This document shows positions 33,949 through 44,776 of a stretch of 64,000 nt of DNA, in pieces. The DNA is from Cerioporus squamosus (Eukaryota > Basidiomycota > Agaricomycetes > Polyporales > Polyporaceae). The number at the start of each line of letters is the position of its first letter. Positions within the stretch are counted from its first letter, which is position 1. Position numbers and translations under genes: made by a program. The DNA lies in the NCBI GenBank assembly GCA_022592435.1, contig JABYQS010000001.1:992001-1056000 (forward strand). Reading direction: 5' to 3'. The notes below the pieces were generated by a model. It had not been told where the DNA came from and made no database searches. It saw only the letters and a list, made by a program, of their open reading frames with translations.

Positions 33949-35405
33949 TCATGCTTCGTACTCGCCGCGACTATGGCGGCTTTGGCGACTGGACGGGCGT
34001 CGGCCGAGTTCCTTGGGGCGGCTGCGCTTCAAGCGGAAGAGCCATGTCTCTCGGCGTGGTCCAAGGCTAAACAAGCTCCGCGAGCCGAGGGGTACGCTTC
34101 CACACAGTCTGAAGCCGGCACGGTTGAGCCAGGTGAGGACAAAAGTACTGAGCGTAGCTTTGTCCACCAGGACTGTGAAACAAGTGGGGGTGTCAACGCT
34201 GCTGACATATTGTATGTCAAAGGCGGCACGTACCTCCAGTTGCGCCCCGCTTAATCTCAAAGATATGCAGACCATCCTCTGATACGCGGTCGGTGGTGAT
34301 CCTTCGCGGGAAGTACTCACGAAGAGCCGTGCCTAGCGCGACCGTAAGATCCGGAGGACCATCCAGGAACGTCAGTCTGTCGCCCGACTTGGAGAGCATC
34401 ATTGCAAAGACGAAAGCCTCTGGGTCTGGTGGAGCCGCATGGTAGACAAGTTGCGGAGATGACCACTGGCGAATCGAGCATGTCCTCAGTACTACGTGCG
34501 TGATAGGCAGAGGTAGGTGGTACATACCGGGCTACCAACATTAACAGTTGACAGGTAGCCGTAGCCCTACGAGGAAGATAACGAGTTAACGAAGAACGAA
34601 CAACGTGTCTAGGACTGCGACGTAACTTACCACGCGAGCGAGAGAGACAGAGAGCCGGATGAGCATCTTGCCTGCCCTACGAGGTTAACTGACGTCAGCG
34701 AAGAGTCCAAACAAAGAAGCTGTGATCGTGCATACAGAGTGGCATCGAGGCCGGCGGACGACCATGGGCTTCCGGCGAACTGCACCTTCCACTTGCCCCG
34801 GCGAAAGCCCTGCTGGTTCACTCCGTGCGGCCATATTGAGAGGATGTCTTCCGATAGCTCGTTAACGACCTCCGCATCGCCGATGCCGTCAATATGGAGC
34901 TCATTGGTGGACCGCAGCGAGACAATGAGATGATCTAAGCGAGCATGTAGCGCAGTTATGAAGAGCATTCATGTAACCACGCACCAGAATCCCATCTTGG
35001 AGTCGAATTGACCCGCATACGCGATCCCGACCGTGTTCTCTGTCGTTGAACGGGGATGTTGTCCGGCGTGCGCCCTCTCACAAGCGGCGGGACTTCTCCT
35101 ACGGGACCGCCATATTCAGGCGTTCGTGTTCTCTTCAGTGCCGACTTGAGTGGCTTTATTCCCGGTCTCGCATGGCCAGGAGTAGATGAACGCGAGGGTT
35201 CGCGATCGAGTGGGCGTGGTCGCCCTGGGGCCGGGGTTCCTGGCTGCACGCTCGGGTACATAGGAAACGGGGCCGCGATCGGTGCCCCTCCAGTCTGCGC
35301 ATAGCCATACCCAGAGTACTGCTGGTAGTATTGCGGTGGTGGTGCGTATGGCTGGCCTTTCCCTCCGGTGCCATAGACGCGTTCGCCGTTGTAGTAGGCC
35401 TGCAT
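33949..35405 (-). CDS. Conserved Agaricomycete protein of unknown function
   Basis: The N-terminal 140 residues are Tyr/Gln/Pro-rich then basic (MQAYYNGERVYGTGG; PLKSALKRTRTPEYGG; VRGRTPDNIPVQRQR) and probably disordered. The folded part reads DHLIVSLRSTNELHIDGIGD, LSIWPHGVNQQGFRRGKWKV, SPWSSAGLDATLYA, MLIRLSVSLARV, GYGYLSTVNVGSP, PPDPEAFVFAMML, GDRLTFLDGPPDLTVALG and VSEDGLHIFEIKRG. It ends NRAGFRLCGSVPLGSR with LFSLGPRRETWLF and a basic tail. I remember this domain arrangement from many mushroom genomes as an unnamed protein. No catalytic motif is visible. At least five introns fit in phase. Confidence 0.75.
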
Positions 35406-35930
35406 GATCGAGCTCGTGGACCGCGCTGCCGAGGGTCACAGGGCGCAGGGAAGGTAGATGGGCTCAGGTGGACAAGGGGCAAATGTCGAGGGGACGAGAA
35501 GTGCGAACGGATGGCGACTGACATTTTGCATTTAAGAGTCTAGCGCCAGCGAACCGTTGCAACGAGGCAGACACTGGCCTCACCGATAGTTTGTTCCCTG
35601 TGCGATCAGCAGCATCCCAGTCAGATCAGCGCGTCCTTTGTGCGTGTGCCGCAGCCAGATCAGTCTTCGGCGTCGAACAAGGCCGCTGGCAGATCAGGAG
35701 GAGGAGGGGAACTGCCAGCACCGTCGAGGTCGAGCTCGCGGTCTGCGCCTCATGGCGGGCGTGCTGCGAGCCGTCGCCGGGCGTGTCCCAACGCGTGCCC
35801 TTCTCGGACTCCGACACGAGCGGCATACATGGATCGACCCACGTGGCCCCGAGGCATAGACGCCCAAAGGAGCACTTGCCGCTGTCGCGCGTCTCGATAT
35901 TGTGCTCGTAAGACTCTCATTTCTTCCACC
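35406..35930. promoter_or_regulatory. Divergent promoter region of the orphan gene and MPC1
   Basis: 525 bp between two start codons pointing apart. GC-rich DNA keeps several frames open (for example 35640-35930 in frame with MPC1), but no independent gene is supported. Confidence 0.45.
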
Positions 35931-36554
35931 ATGGCCTCCGCGTTTGCCAGCTGGCTCAGGTCCCCCGCTGCCCGCGAGTACTTCTTCAGTGCGTCCTGAT
36001 TCTCCTTTGTCGAGCGCGTATGTTGACTAGGGACTCGAAGGCACACATTTCTGGGGTCCGGTATGCACTTGGCGCCCAAGGGTTCGGGATGAGTCGACTG
36101 ACCGTACTGCTCCAGGTTGCGAACTGGGGTCTCCCTCTCGCTGCTCTTGCGGACTTGAGGAAGGATGAGGAGGTTATTTCTGGGCCAATGACTACCGCAT
36201 TGGCATCGTACTCGTGAGTGCAGCCGTTCCCCGCATTCGCCCCAGTATGTTGACTTGCCGCGACTTGGCGAATGCTTCTCCAGTATGGTCTTCATGCGCT
36301 TTGGTACGTGACACATACTATCTTCTATATTTGATCCGCTTCAACTTCCCTCTCAGCATGGCGCGTGCAACCACGGAACTACCTGCTCTTCGCCTGCCAT
36401 GCCACGAACGCGACCGCGCAGTCGATTCAGGCCGGCCGTTTCGTCAACTACTGGTACCTCGGTGGCAAGGAGAAGAAGGATGCGAGCAAGCCTGTTGTGG
36501 AGAAGGCAGCAGCTTGCAGTCGAGGATGCTGCAAAGGCGGTGGCATCAAAATGA
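35931..36554 (+). CDS. MPC1: Mitochondrial pyruvate carrier subunit 1
   Basis: Inner-membrane subunit of the heterodimeric pyruvate importer. Exons encode [46 protein letters not shown], the [20 protein letters not shown] region and [19 protein letters not shown], all in the family order with short membrane helices. The C-terminus is unresolved. Straight reading continues to 36865 with a tail that looks random and overlaps the antisense ligase 3' end. One-base removal in GCAGCAGC gives [14 protein letters not shown] and a stop at 36552-36554. Alternatively, a 55- or 58-nt intron from near 36455-36458 to 36512 gives the same stop. I annotate the short form. Confidence 0.85.
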
Positions 36555-36751
36555 CATTGCTGGTGCATACCCTCCCCTTGCCCTCACACAGTCCGGACGT
36601 TCTGCGCGGACACTCTTCCGATGCTACCATCCATAGATTGTACTCGCTTACAGTGGGTTTATACAGTGCGACGAAAACATATACGACCAGGCGGAGAGCA
36701 CATAGATATCGACAGAGCGAACTGCGGAGCATGAGAGACGCAACCAGGGGG

Positions 36752-39700
36752 TCACCAGAAGCCATCGTCTGCATCCCCGCCTCTGCCCTTCTTGCCTCCC
36801 TTTGTCTGTGCGAGGACTTGTCGCTGATACATCTCCGCAATCTTGGGGAGGGCGTAAGCTACTGACGCTGACCCCCAACGCAATAACGCACCTGCTCTGG
36901 ACCTGTAGCGTCATCTGCGCTCTTGTCATCCCGAACTTTGATGAACCGGGGAAAACGCAGGGAAATACCGCGTTCCTCAGCCTATGGGGATATGCGGGGG
37001 CTTCGTCAGAGAGACCCACTCGTGGACCCGAAGAAGGTTACGTACCAGCCCCTGCGCCGCTGTGTAAATCGGACTCAAACTCAGGTCTGCTGTGAGGACC
37101 TCCCAGACGATCTTGGGTTCGAACCAGACGTCGGGCTTAGCTCCTCCAACCTTGATATCCCCGCGAGGAGTCTGCATCTCGAGCGGCTTGAGCGACTCGT
37201 AGTGCGCCTGAAGCGCCTCGTCGCTGAAGCCTGTGCCAATCTTGCAGATGGTTTGGTACTCCTCCGAGTCGGAATCGTAGCAAGCGAGCAAGAACGCGCC
37301 ATAGACGTTCGTCCGCTTGCCTTTGCCGTAATACCCACCGACAACCACGAGGTCGAGGGAGTCGCCTAAACCCGCAAGGTAGTCCTTCTTGAGCTGCAGA
37401 CCGTGAAGCCACATTAGCCGACGATATGGTGCAGAACAAACCTGGAAGACCCTACCTTAAGCCAGTTCACAGTTCTCCGACTAGGCTCGTAATGGCTGAG
37501 TTCACCCTCAAGCATCTTGACCATGAGTCCTTCGCAGCCATCTTTGACACTCTCCTCGAGGAAGGTCTGTATCTCGTCCGTCTCATGTGCATCCGACGCC
37601 TTCGCGAACTGGAACTCGAGCTCCACCGGCTGGAAATGCTGCTTGAGCAGCTCCCTCCGCTCCGAGAGTTCCTTCTGCAATAGTGGCTGCAGTCCGTACG
37701 GGAGCAATTCGAGCACAGCGAGGTTTATTCCGACGAAGATAGAAACAGATCGTCAGTGGGTGGATGTCACCCAAATCAGGGAGAAGGCTCCACATACCTC
37801 GCCGTTCAAGTAGAGCAGGTCGAACGCGAACAGACAGACGCGGACCTTGATGTCCTCGACCTTGACATCTTTCCGTTTTCGTCTGCTCAGTTCCTGGAAT
37901 GGAAGCAGCTTCGCAGAGTCCTTGTCGATGGCCACCGCCTCGGCGTCGAACACGAACGTCTTCGTACCTTCTTTGACGCACTGCCCAGCATGCGGTTAGC
38001 CACGCAGCCCCTCGTGTGGATGACTGACGTGAGGATGGGAAAGGCGAGCTGCGGCACGTACCCGCGGGAGCTGTTCCATTAGGTCGGGGTACTTCTTGCT
38101 CATGTCCTCGGAATTGCGGCTGAAGACAGCGATGGTGCCGTCCTCGAGCTTGTGCACCTGTCGAATCAGGTCATGAGGAATGAAGGGCTTATCATGGATG
38201 CCATGGTATGTCATACCTGTGCTCGCTCGCCGTCGTACTTGTATTCGCAAGTGAACTTCTTGCCTTCGAACTTGTCCAGCACTTCGCCAATAGCCTTCGT
38301 TGGCTTAGCCAGCATAGGTTTCAACGGCACGCCGGGCGTAAGCTTGCATTCTTCACGAAGCTTATCAATGCCAACATTGAGCAATGCGGGGATGACGAGG
38401 TCGTAGTTGGGAAGCTCGCTGGATGACAGGCACTATGAATGACGATCATTTCTTGCCCTAATATGGTGTGCCATACCTGTAGACTTGCTTGATGATGCTT
38501 GCAGCCTCCTCGAGCCGGGCGGTGAGTTTGTCCTTGCCTAGTCTCTTGTTCGCTGAGACTTGACGTACCCATGTAAGTGCGACGTTATGTGGCGCCGGAG
38601 GCGGACTCACAGCTCTCCTGTTCTGCAAGGACGGTCGCATGCGCCAACGCGACCAATACCGTACGCTCGGCATTGCCTATCCGAAGCTTGCCTTCCAAGC
38701 TGCGAACAATGTACTTGGCCTCTTGACCTTGACAAGACGCAAGCAGCTTCGTTATTATGGAAACTTTCTTGTTTTGCGACTAAATGGAAGTGTTAGCCAC
38801 AGCAACGTATATAATAAGGTCAAGGATCGTACCGAATGGCCACTGCTGAGGGCAATCTCCTTCAGGTTTTTAAAGACCACAGGCAATGTCAACGGCTTCG
38901 GTTTGAAGAGCGTCTTCTGGCTATTCTTGGAGTTCTGTAGATCACATTCGAACAAAGCGTCAACGTCCGAAGGTAAAGCCACTGACCATTGCCACGAGAC
39001 CGAGGTCGCCCTCCTTCTTGAGGTCGGCCTTCACAGTAGCCATGCTGCGACCGGTGGACTCGCTGATGGCTTTGATGAGTAAACTCTCGCCAATGCCAAG
39101 TTCGATGCCAACATAGTCGGGGCACAGCTAGTCTAGGTTCAGCAACGCGTATAACAGTAGCAAGTGAGGTCCGGTGCTTACTCGGTTGATGCAAAGGTAC
39201 ACAGCCTGAAGGAGAGACTGGGTGTCTCCCTTCGCTCTCCGGCGAATAACTAGCAGCAAGAACGAGGTCAACAGAGAAGTCTTCTCTATCCGCTTGGTGG
39301 TAGCCTCAATGAGGGAGAACACCTTCGCCAGTGCCGCGTAGGGGACCCTGCATGTAGGGGTGAATCTACATGACGCCAACGGAGTGTTGAGACACGCACG
39401 GATCTCCAACCTTCCAACCTCCGGGGAGATCGACATCTTGTGTGCGGGACAGGGCTGCTTCGGCACTGCGCGAGAGCGCGTTAGGTCGTCGCAGGACTCA
39501 TTCGAGGAGCGAGCTCACTTCGTAGAAGCCGTGCCCTCTTCTTCCTCCAGATCCTCATCTGCATCGACTTCCTCTTCCCCTTCATCTGGGTCATCCTCAT
39601 GGCTTGAGGAAGCGGCAGCCTCGTCCTCGTCCATTGGTTCATCTTCGGCGGCAGGTTCCGGAGCCTTGGCTTTCGCCTTGGCGGGACAGCGGACATGTGA

Positions 39701-40228
39701 GGTACAGCCTTAGATGACCTTGGCTTAGGAGCGGATGGTTGGGACTTCTTCGCGGTAGATGGGCCCGCTGTAGGGGAGTGTTCGCATCGTGCGCATAGAG
39801 ATAGCCTCACAAATATACGCACGTTCAGGCGCGTCTTCATCGTCCGACTCAATTACTCGACGTCTCTTGGAGGCAGGGGCCTTCTCCTTCACTGAATCGC
39901 GACAGTCAATGACAGCACGATTGCGGTTGCGCTGAAACTCACCTGGTGACGGAGATCGCTTGGCTACCAACAAGGTCATCAATAGCACGATGCCCACTGT
40001 AGAAGCAACGCACATTCCCCCTGTTCCTCCGCCTTCTCATCGTCTGCTCTCTTGTCCGCCTTCGTGTCCGGCTGCACAGCGCGTTTCCTTTTCGCGCTGG
40101 ACGCGTCGTCAAGCGTGGTTTGTACAGGGGGGTCTCCGGTCTTCCCGAAGAACTTGCCTGGGGCAGGCGTCAGTGTCGCCTCAGTACCACTGTTCAGACC
40201 ACTTGCCAAGAGTTTGCTGGCGACCCAT
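36752..40228 (-). CDS. CDC9: Replicative DNA ligase I (Cdc9/LIG1)
   Basis: ATP-dependent ligase that seals Okazaki fragments and repair nicks. The first two exons create a full PCNA-interacting peptide, QQTLGKFF, at residues 4-11, split by a GC-AG intron (40206-40158). A basic/acidic linker follows ([15 protein letters not shown] and a long Asp/Glu-rich run). The DNA-binding domain includes [20 protein letters not shown] and [11 protein letters not shown]. The active-site motif is KYDGERAQ with the adenylated Lys. The OB-fold part holds [15 protein letters not shown] and [10 protein letters not shown], then [19 protein letters not shown]. It ends [10 protein letters not shown] with a Gly/Lys-rich tail and FW. 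Length and domain order match Cdc9. The promoter has an MCB cluster, suggesting G1/S control. Confidence 0.95.
40158..40206 (-). other. GC-AG intron splitting the PIP box of DNA ligase I
   Basis: The 49-nt intron GCAAGT...CCCCAG joins MGRQQTLG to KFFGKTGD in phase 1. The GT 5 bp further on gives a frameshift. Confidence 0.75.
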
Positions 40229-41085
40229 AGCAGAGGTGGAGATGTGGATGTGGTGATGTGGTGGAAGGCGGTACAGACGCGACTGGACGCGGAACACGGC
40301 TTTGACGCGTACCGTGACCGTGACGAGCATGAGTTACGCGACGCGAATTGGCCGGGTGTGAGACTCTTCGAGCCTCTTTCTAGATTGACAGACCCTCTCG
40401 GTGATGTTGAACGGCCGTCGAATCAGGCAGTAAGAAGGCACACGCGAGATGGTGGAGGAACAGGAGCAAGACTGCCGTTGGAGGGCCGAAGGCCATGATA
40501 GCGCCGTCGACTGCGTGTGACATGACGCGCCGCGGAAGGCCGGCAGGCTTGACGCCGACGATCACGTCGACGACGCGCAGAACAACCTGCGCTGCTCGAA
40601 TCTCAGCTACAACAGACATTCCTGTCTCGGGCGCACTGTGGCGTGGCTGATTTGCTCTCAGCTGTCGTTCACAGCACATCGAGGTTCTACGGCAGCTCAG
40701 TGTCATTCCCCGAGGGTTTCCCGAGACTCAAGTTCGCCTCGATTCCGAGTCGGCCAAAGGTACCTGTTTTGGACCATACGTGCGTGGTCCCGGGGCCTGC
40801 AGAGTACTGGTTGTTCCGACACCTGACACGCAGCATCTCGCGATGCTTGGTCAAACCATATCACCCCGCTGCCTTCCGTGCTTCTTCTCGGACAGATCTC
40901 TCATGCGGCGCCCCAAACATGCACCTTGTACTGCCTGCGGAAGACATGGTGCTGGCTTGATTCAATCAACATCTCAGCTCCCTCCATGAGATATACCTTC
41001 CTGCCTTTCGCATGTCGTTCCCGCACGACGCCTCCCACCCGCCTCTTAGTTCACTCCCGCTGACTTTGCGGGTGGGTCCTCCGAC
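40229..41085. other. Divergent intergenic region of ligase and 7TM genes
   Basis: Besides the MCB cluster, a 105-codon frame starts at 40643 (+, MADLLSAVVHSTSRF) but has no domain. It could be an upstream transcript or chance. Confidence 0.4.
40277..40347 (-). promoter_or_regulatory. MCB-type element cluster upstream of DNA ligase I
   Basis: A perfect ACGCGT at 40305-40310 lies 77 bp upstream of the ligase ATG. It is flanked by ACGCGA/ACGCGG variants at about 40277, 40287 and 40336-40346. In yeasts such boxes recruit MBF for G1/S transcription, including CDC9. Confidence 0.5.
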
Positions 41086-42934
41086 ATGTCCACTATCAAT
41101 GCCTTCACGTCCGCGGTCATTGGGCTTGAGGTAGGTATCTAGACTTCCTCAATGCGGCAGCATGACTAACACAATCCGCAGTGCAGTAATATATTCGCCT
41201 TCACGCTTCTGCTTGTGACTCCCGCACCGAAACATTCTATGGTCAAAGCCCTCATTATATCATGTCTCTTCCGTTCTATCTTGGATATTCTGCCTCCCAT
41301 TGTCCACAAGGTGGCTCCTCAGGAGCTTGGTGACGACCTCAGTAATCACGAAGCAATGATCAGCTTTTGCATTGCGGACTCTATCTTGTGAGCTACAGTC
41401 CTCTGTGTCGCGTCGCCACAGTATTGACCCAATCAACAGGCTGCGCTACGTGACAGTCGTGAAGGCGGCATTCGCCGTTAGCTTCACATTGGTGAAGACG
41501 TTGCCCTCTCGTTTCGCAGACATGCACTGACGTCCACACCCAGCCTTGTCTCTACCTCGCAATCGTCCAACTACAACCAAAGCGCAGCGCCGACGACTAC
41601 CCTCGGCTGACGAGGCGCACAGTGCTGACTCTTTGTGGAGCTCCATTCGGCAAGTGCGGCGCATAACGAAGTACCTCATGATCGCTCACAAAACGCGCAG
41701 TTTGGGCATTGCCTGTGTTGATCACACCAGTTGCGCCCATCGTACAGGGCCAGGTACATGGTCCAGTGCAATATAACATTGTAAGTGCGTACTTCCCGAG
41801 AATACACGGTCCTCACACTATCTGCAGACGTCTTGTTATTTCGATGATCCGGCATTCACGATCGTCTCTCTGGTCTTCACCTTGGTTCCTCTCGCGATAG
41901 CTGTCTTCATCGCACTCATCATGGGGATGGTTATATGGCGCTTTTCAAACACTATGCTCGAGAACACCGGATGGCTCTTCGTCAAGACGAAACGATTCGC
42001 TCGGTTCGCTGCACTCGTCTTCGTGACCATGATCTCGGCCGCCCTATACGCCGTGGTTCTTTCCCTATGGATTGTCGGACACGAGGCGTGGAGAGGCAAT
42101 CGAGACCAGCCGGATGGCGCGCTCAGAATCCGTCGCTTACCAGGATGATCCGAGCAAGTGTCCTTTGGGAAGGTCGGTGACATTACCTCTACTAATGTCA
42201 GGTTTGCAATAACTAGTATCTCTCGCAGCCATAACGCCGCTGCTGTTCTTCCTCATCTTCGCTGCGCAAGAAGAGATATATGAGACGTGGCGGGGTTGGC
42301 TGTCCAACATGATCACCCTTCCCGGAAGGAAACATGATGGTCGCCTGGCGGACGGCCTGGGAACGTCACATCTCGGTGAGTTCCATCTGGCAGCGGCATG
42401 TCCGGCAGAGAGTGACAAGCTTATCCTCTTTCTATCGTCGCAGCGAAACAGGAAGTGCAGTCTTCACGGACTCACCAGCTGCATAGCTTCGCTCGCGACA
42501 TGAGCGACTCGACGTTGCCCAACTTCAGGCGACCCGTGTTTCCTGGGAAGATCGCAACCCGTCCACTGTCAAACCCTCGTCGCGCGTCATATAGCGAAGG
42601 CCGCAGGGGTTTGGCTGGCTTGAGTCCACCTCCGCACCGAGGACGTCAGAAGTCTGTCAGCACGGACGAGCGGTCGCGGTCATCACGCTACCGCTTGCCC
42701 TTCATGAAGGCGCCATCCATGACAACGTTCGGAAGTCAGTTCTCGATGGGCAGTCACAGCCACAGCCACAGATATACTAGCTCTTACGGAGACTTCGCAA
42801 GTGCGGAGAGCGGCGGTCCACCCAGCACAGTGGAAGTGCCATACGCTGAGTGGCCTCCAAGAAGCAGTTACCATCGACCGGAAACGCCGGGATCGTCGAA
42901 GACCTTCGGACGCGGAGGTGGAGCTAGACGTTGA
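41086..42934 (+). CDS. Seven-transmembrane protein, GPCR-like, unknown ligand
   Basis: Multi-pass membrane protein with about seven hydrophobic helices: CSNIFAFTLLLVTP; MVKALIISCLFRSILDILPP; YVTVVKAAFAVSFTL; VWALPVLITPVAPIV; FTIVSLVFTLVPLAIAVFI; FAALVFVTMISAALYAVVLS; SLAAITPLLFFLIFA. A Ser/Arg-rich cytoplasmic-type tail of about 170 residues follows, ending FGRGGGARR. The topology fits fungal G-protein-coupled receptors, but it is neither STE2/STE3-like nor cAMP-receptor-like by any motif I can see. One intron (41650-41700) has a GC donor. The join before NPSLTRMIRASVLW (about 42075-42127) uses a weak GTCGGA donor and is uncertain. A CACAGC repeat gives SHSHSH near 42752-42773. Confidence 0.72.
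41650..41700 (+). other. GC-AG intron in the 7TM gene
   Basis: The 51-nt intron GCAAGT...CGCGCAG joins LTLCGAPF to VWALPVLITP in phase 1. The overlapping GT would shift the frame. Confidence 0.65.
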
Positions 42935-43431
42935 AGCAACGGTGAATGTACAGTGCCCATGGCAGCCCCAGTTCCCTTGTTATGACCATATGTATCCTGT
43001 GCTTCTTGCGTGTTCTCCTTCCATGTAACATCAGCTACGACCGCGGATTCGATAGAATGTACTGATAGCGTTCGCACGTTTATTCACTGTAAATATCAAC
43101 AACACGTACAATACTTGAGCAATTTCATGCGTACTCACGACAAATCTCGGCCGTTAGCCCTGATCCAGCATTTACGGACGTCAGGACGTCCGTAAATTCT
43201 TATGGGAAGTCATCCATTCTTGGCTACATAGCGGCGGCGGAACATGAGTTTCAGGCGCCTGCAGTCCCGAAATGGGACTCAGGAAGACTGGGAGTCTAAC
43301 CGGATGTTGCCGAACTGTACAGTTCTTTGATGGTGGCTTGCCCGGTCAGCCTAAGCGCCCACCACTCGCGCAACTTCAGAGAAGGTAGCCTACCCGCCGG
43401 ACCCCACCGCTTCCACCCTCAAGACCTAGCC
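42935..43431. other. Intergenic with hairpin, RPS11 promoter
   Basis: Contains a perfect inverted repeat at 43170-43197 and a weaker one near 43263-43279. The remainder is the RPS11 promoter. Confidence 0.5.
43170..43197. repeat. Perfect 12-bp inverted repeat with 4-nt loop
   Basis: Left arm ATTTACGGACGT, loop CAGG, right arm ACGTCCGTAAAT. The arms are exact reverse complements. It lies 235 bp downstream of the 7TM stop and 235 bp upstream of the RPS11 start. Confidence 0.85.
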
Positions 43432-44194
43432 ATGGCCGACCAGGTGAGTTCATGCTGGTCATCGTGGAAATTGTCAGTGCTGACCCCGTTACCTTGTTAG
43501 ATCGAGAAGGCTTTCCAGAAGCAGCCCATCTTCCAAAACACCAAGGCCCGCGGTATGTTATGGACGGGAGAGACTGTGTTGGGCGGATGCTCATGGTGGG
43601 GTGAATGCAGGTGGCAAGAAGATCTCCACCAAGGAGAAGCGGTGGTACAAGGATGTTGGTCTTGGGTTCAAGACCCCCGCTGAGGCGATTCACGGCTCTT
43701 ACGTTGGTGCGTCCCTATGATTATACTTTGACTGTATGCCAGAGGCAAACCTCCGTTCTCCCTTCCCGACTATCAGACAAGAAGTGCCCTTTCACCGGCG
43801 AGGTTTCTATCCGCGGCCGCATCTTGACCGGCCGTGTCGTGTCGACGAAGATGACCCGCACTATCGTCATCCGTCGGGATTACCTGCACTACATCCCCAA
43901 ATACAGTGCGTTCCATTCACCCCTTCTGTCCGCACTCTCGCCTTAACCCAGATCTGCGTGCGCATAGACCGTTACGAGAAGCGCCACAAGAACCTCGCGG
44001 CACACGTATCACCAGCTTTCCGTGTAGAGGTCGGGGATGTGGTCACCGTCGGTAAGTAACAACTTTCTCTTCGGTCTGGATGTCTCATTGATGCCCAAAT
44101 AGGTCAGTGCCGGCCGCTGTCGAAAACCGTGCGTTTCAACGTTCTCCGCGTGTCGAAGAACAAGGCGGCTGCGAAGTCGTTTGGCAAGTTCTGA
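43432..44194 (+). CDS. RPS11: 40S ribosomal protein S11 (uS17)
   Basis: Cytosolic small-subunit ribosomal protein. After MADQ the exons read [92 protein letters not shown] and [20 protein letters not shown]. It ends AAKSFGKF at the normal family length of about 156 aa. Five short introns interrupt it, the first only 11 nt into the gene, as is common in fungal ribosomal protein genes. The start ATG is preceded by GCC and a pyrimidine-rich leader. Confidence 0.96.
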
Positions 44195-44776
44195 GCTGCA
44201 GGCACGGGGTGCTGCGACGGAGCTGCGACTGGGGACGTAGGCTATGGTATTATTGCTTTCTCATGTGCTATGACCGCATCAAAATGACACTGCACCATGC
44301 GACGACGACGTGTTGTTTTGTGTGCAGCGAGTGTATGTTCGATACTGTATATGATGGTCCGAGCGATGCGACGTGCGTGCGAGAAAGCAAGGGACTCGGG
44401 GGGCAGAGGTGCCAAGGCTAGGCTACCAGCCGTGATAAACGGTAGCGGTGCAGGGAGCAAAGAATAGGCGCTGGCCCGTATCCGAGGCTCAAGCGGGCAG
44501 GCGGGTCTGCTGTTGGGTTCTGGCTCTCGCGTCGACCCCCATCTCCTCGTCCCGTCCCTGCCCTCCTCCCTGTCTCTCGTGCTGGCGATTGTGTATCATA
44601 TATTCACGTTCTGACGACGCCTGCATACCCGCATCCGCCCATCCCCGCCGCTTCCCACCCGAACTCCATCCAAGCTGGCGCCAACACTCCTCTCCGTATT
44701 CACCTCTCGGCTCTCGAGGACCAGGTCCCAGTCACCACAGCCCGGCTCTCCTTCTGCAGCCTCGTCCACACTTCCT
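44195..44776. other. Intergenic, pyrimidine-rich 5' leader of the PPZ gene
   Basis: The last 250 bp are C/T-rich. No gene is supported; the frame 44448-44984 (+) is a shadow of the phosphatase N-terminus. Confidence 0.45.

Noticed and set aside
39660..39730. Possible frameshift in the acidic linker of DNA ligase I
   Set aside because: A 41-nt intron from GTACCT to CCAAG restores the frame. The linker is poorly conserved, so I cannot call a lesion.
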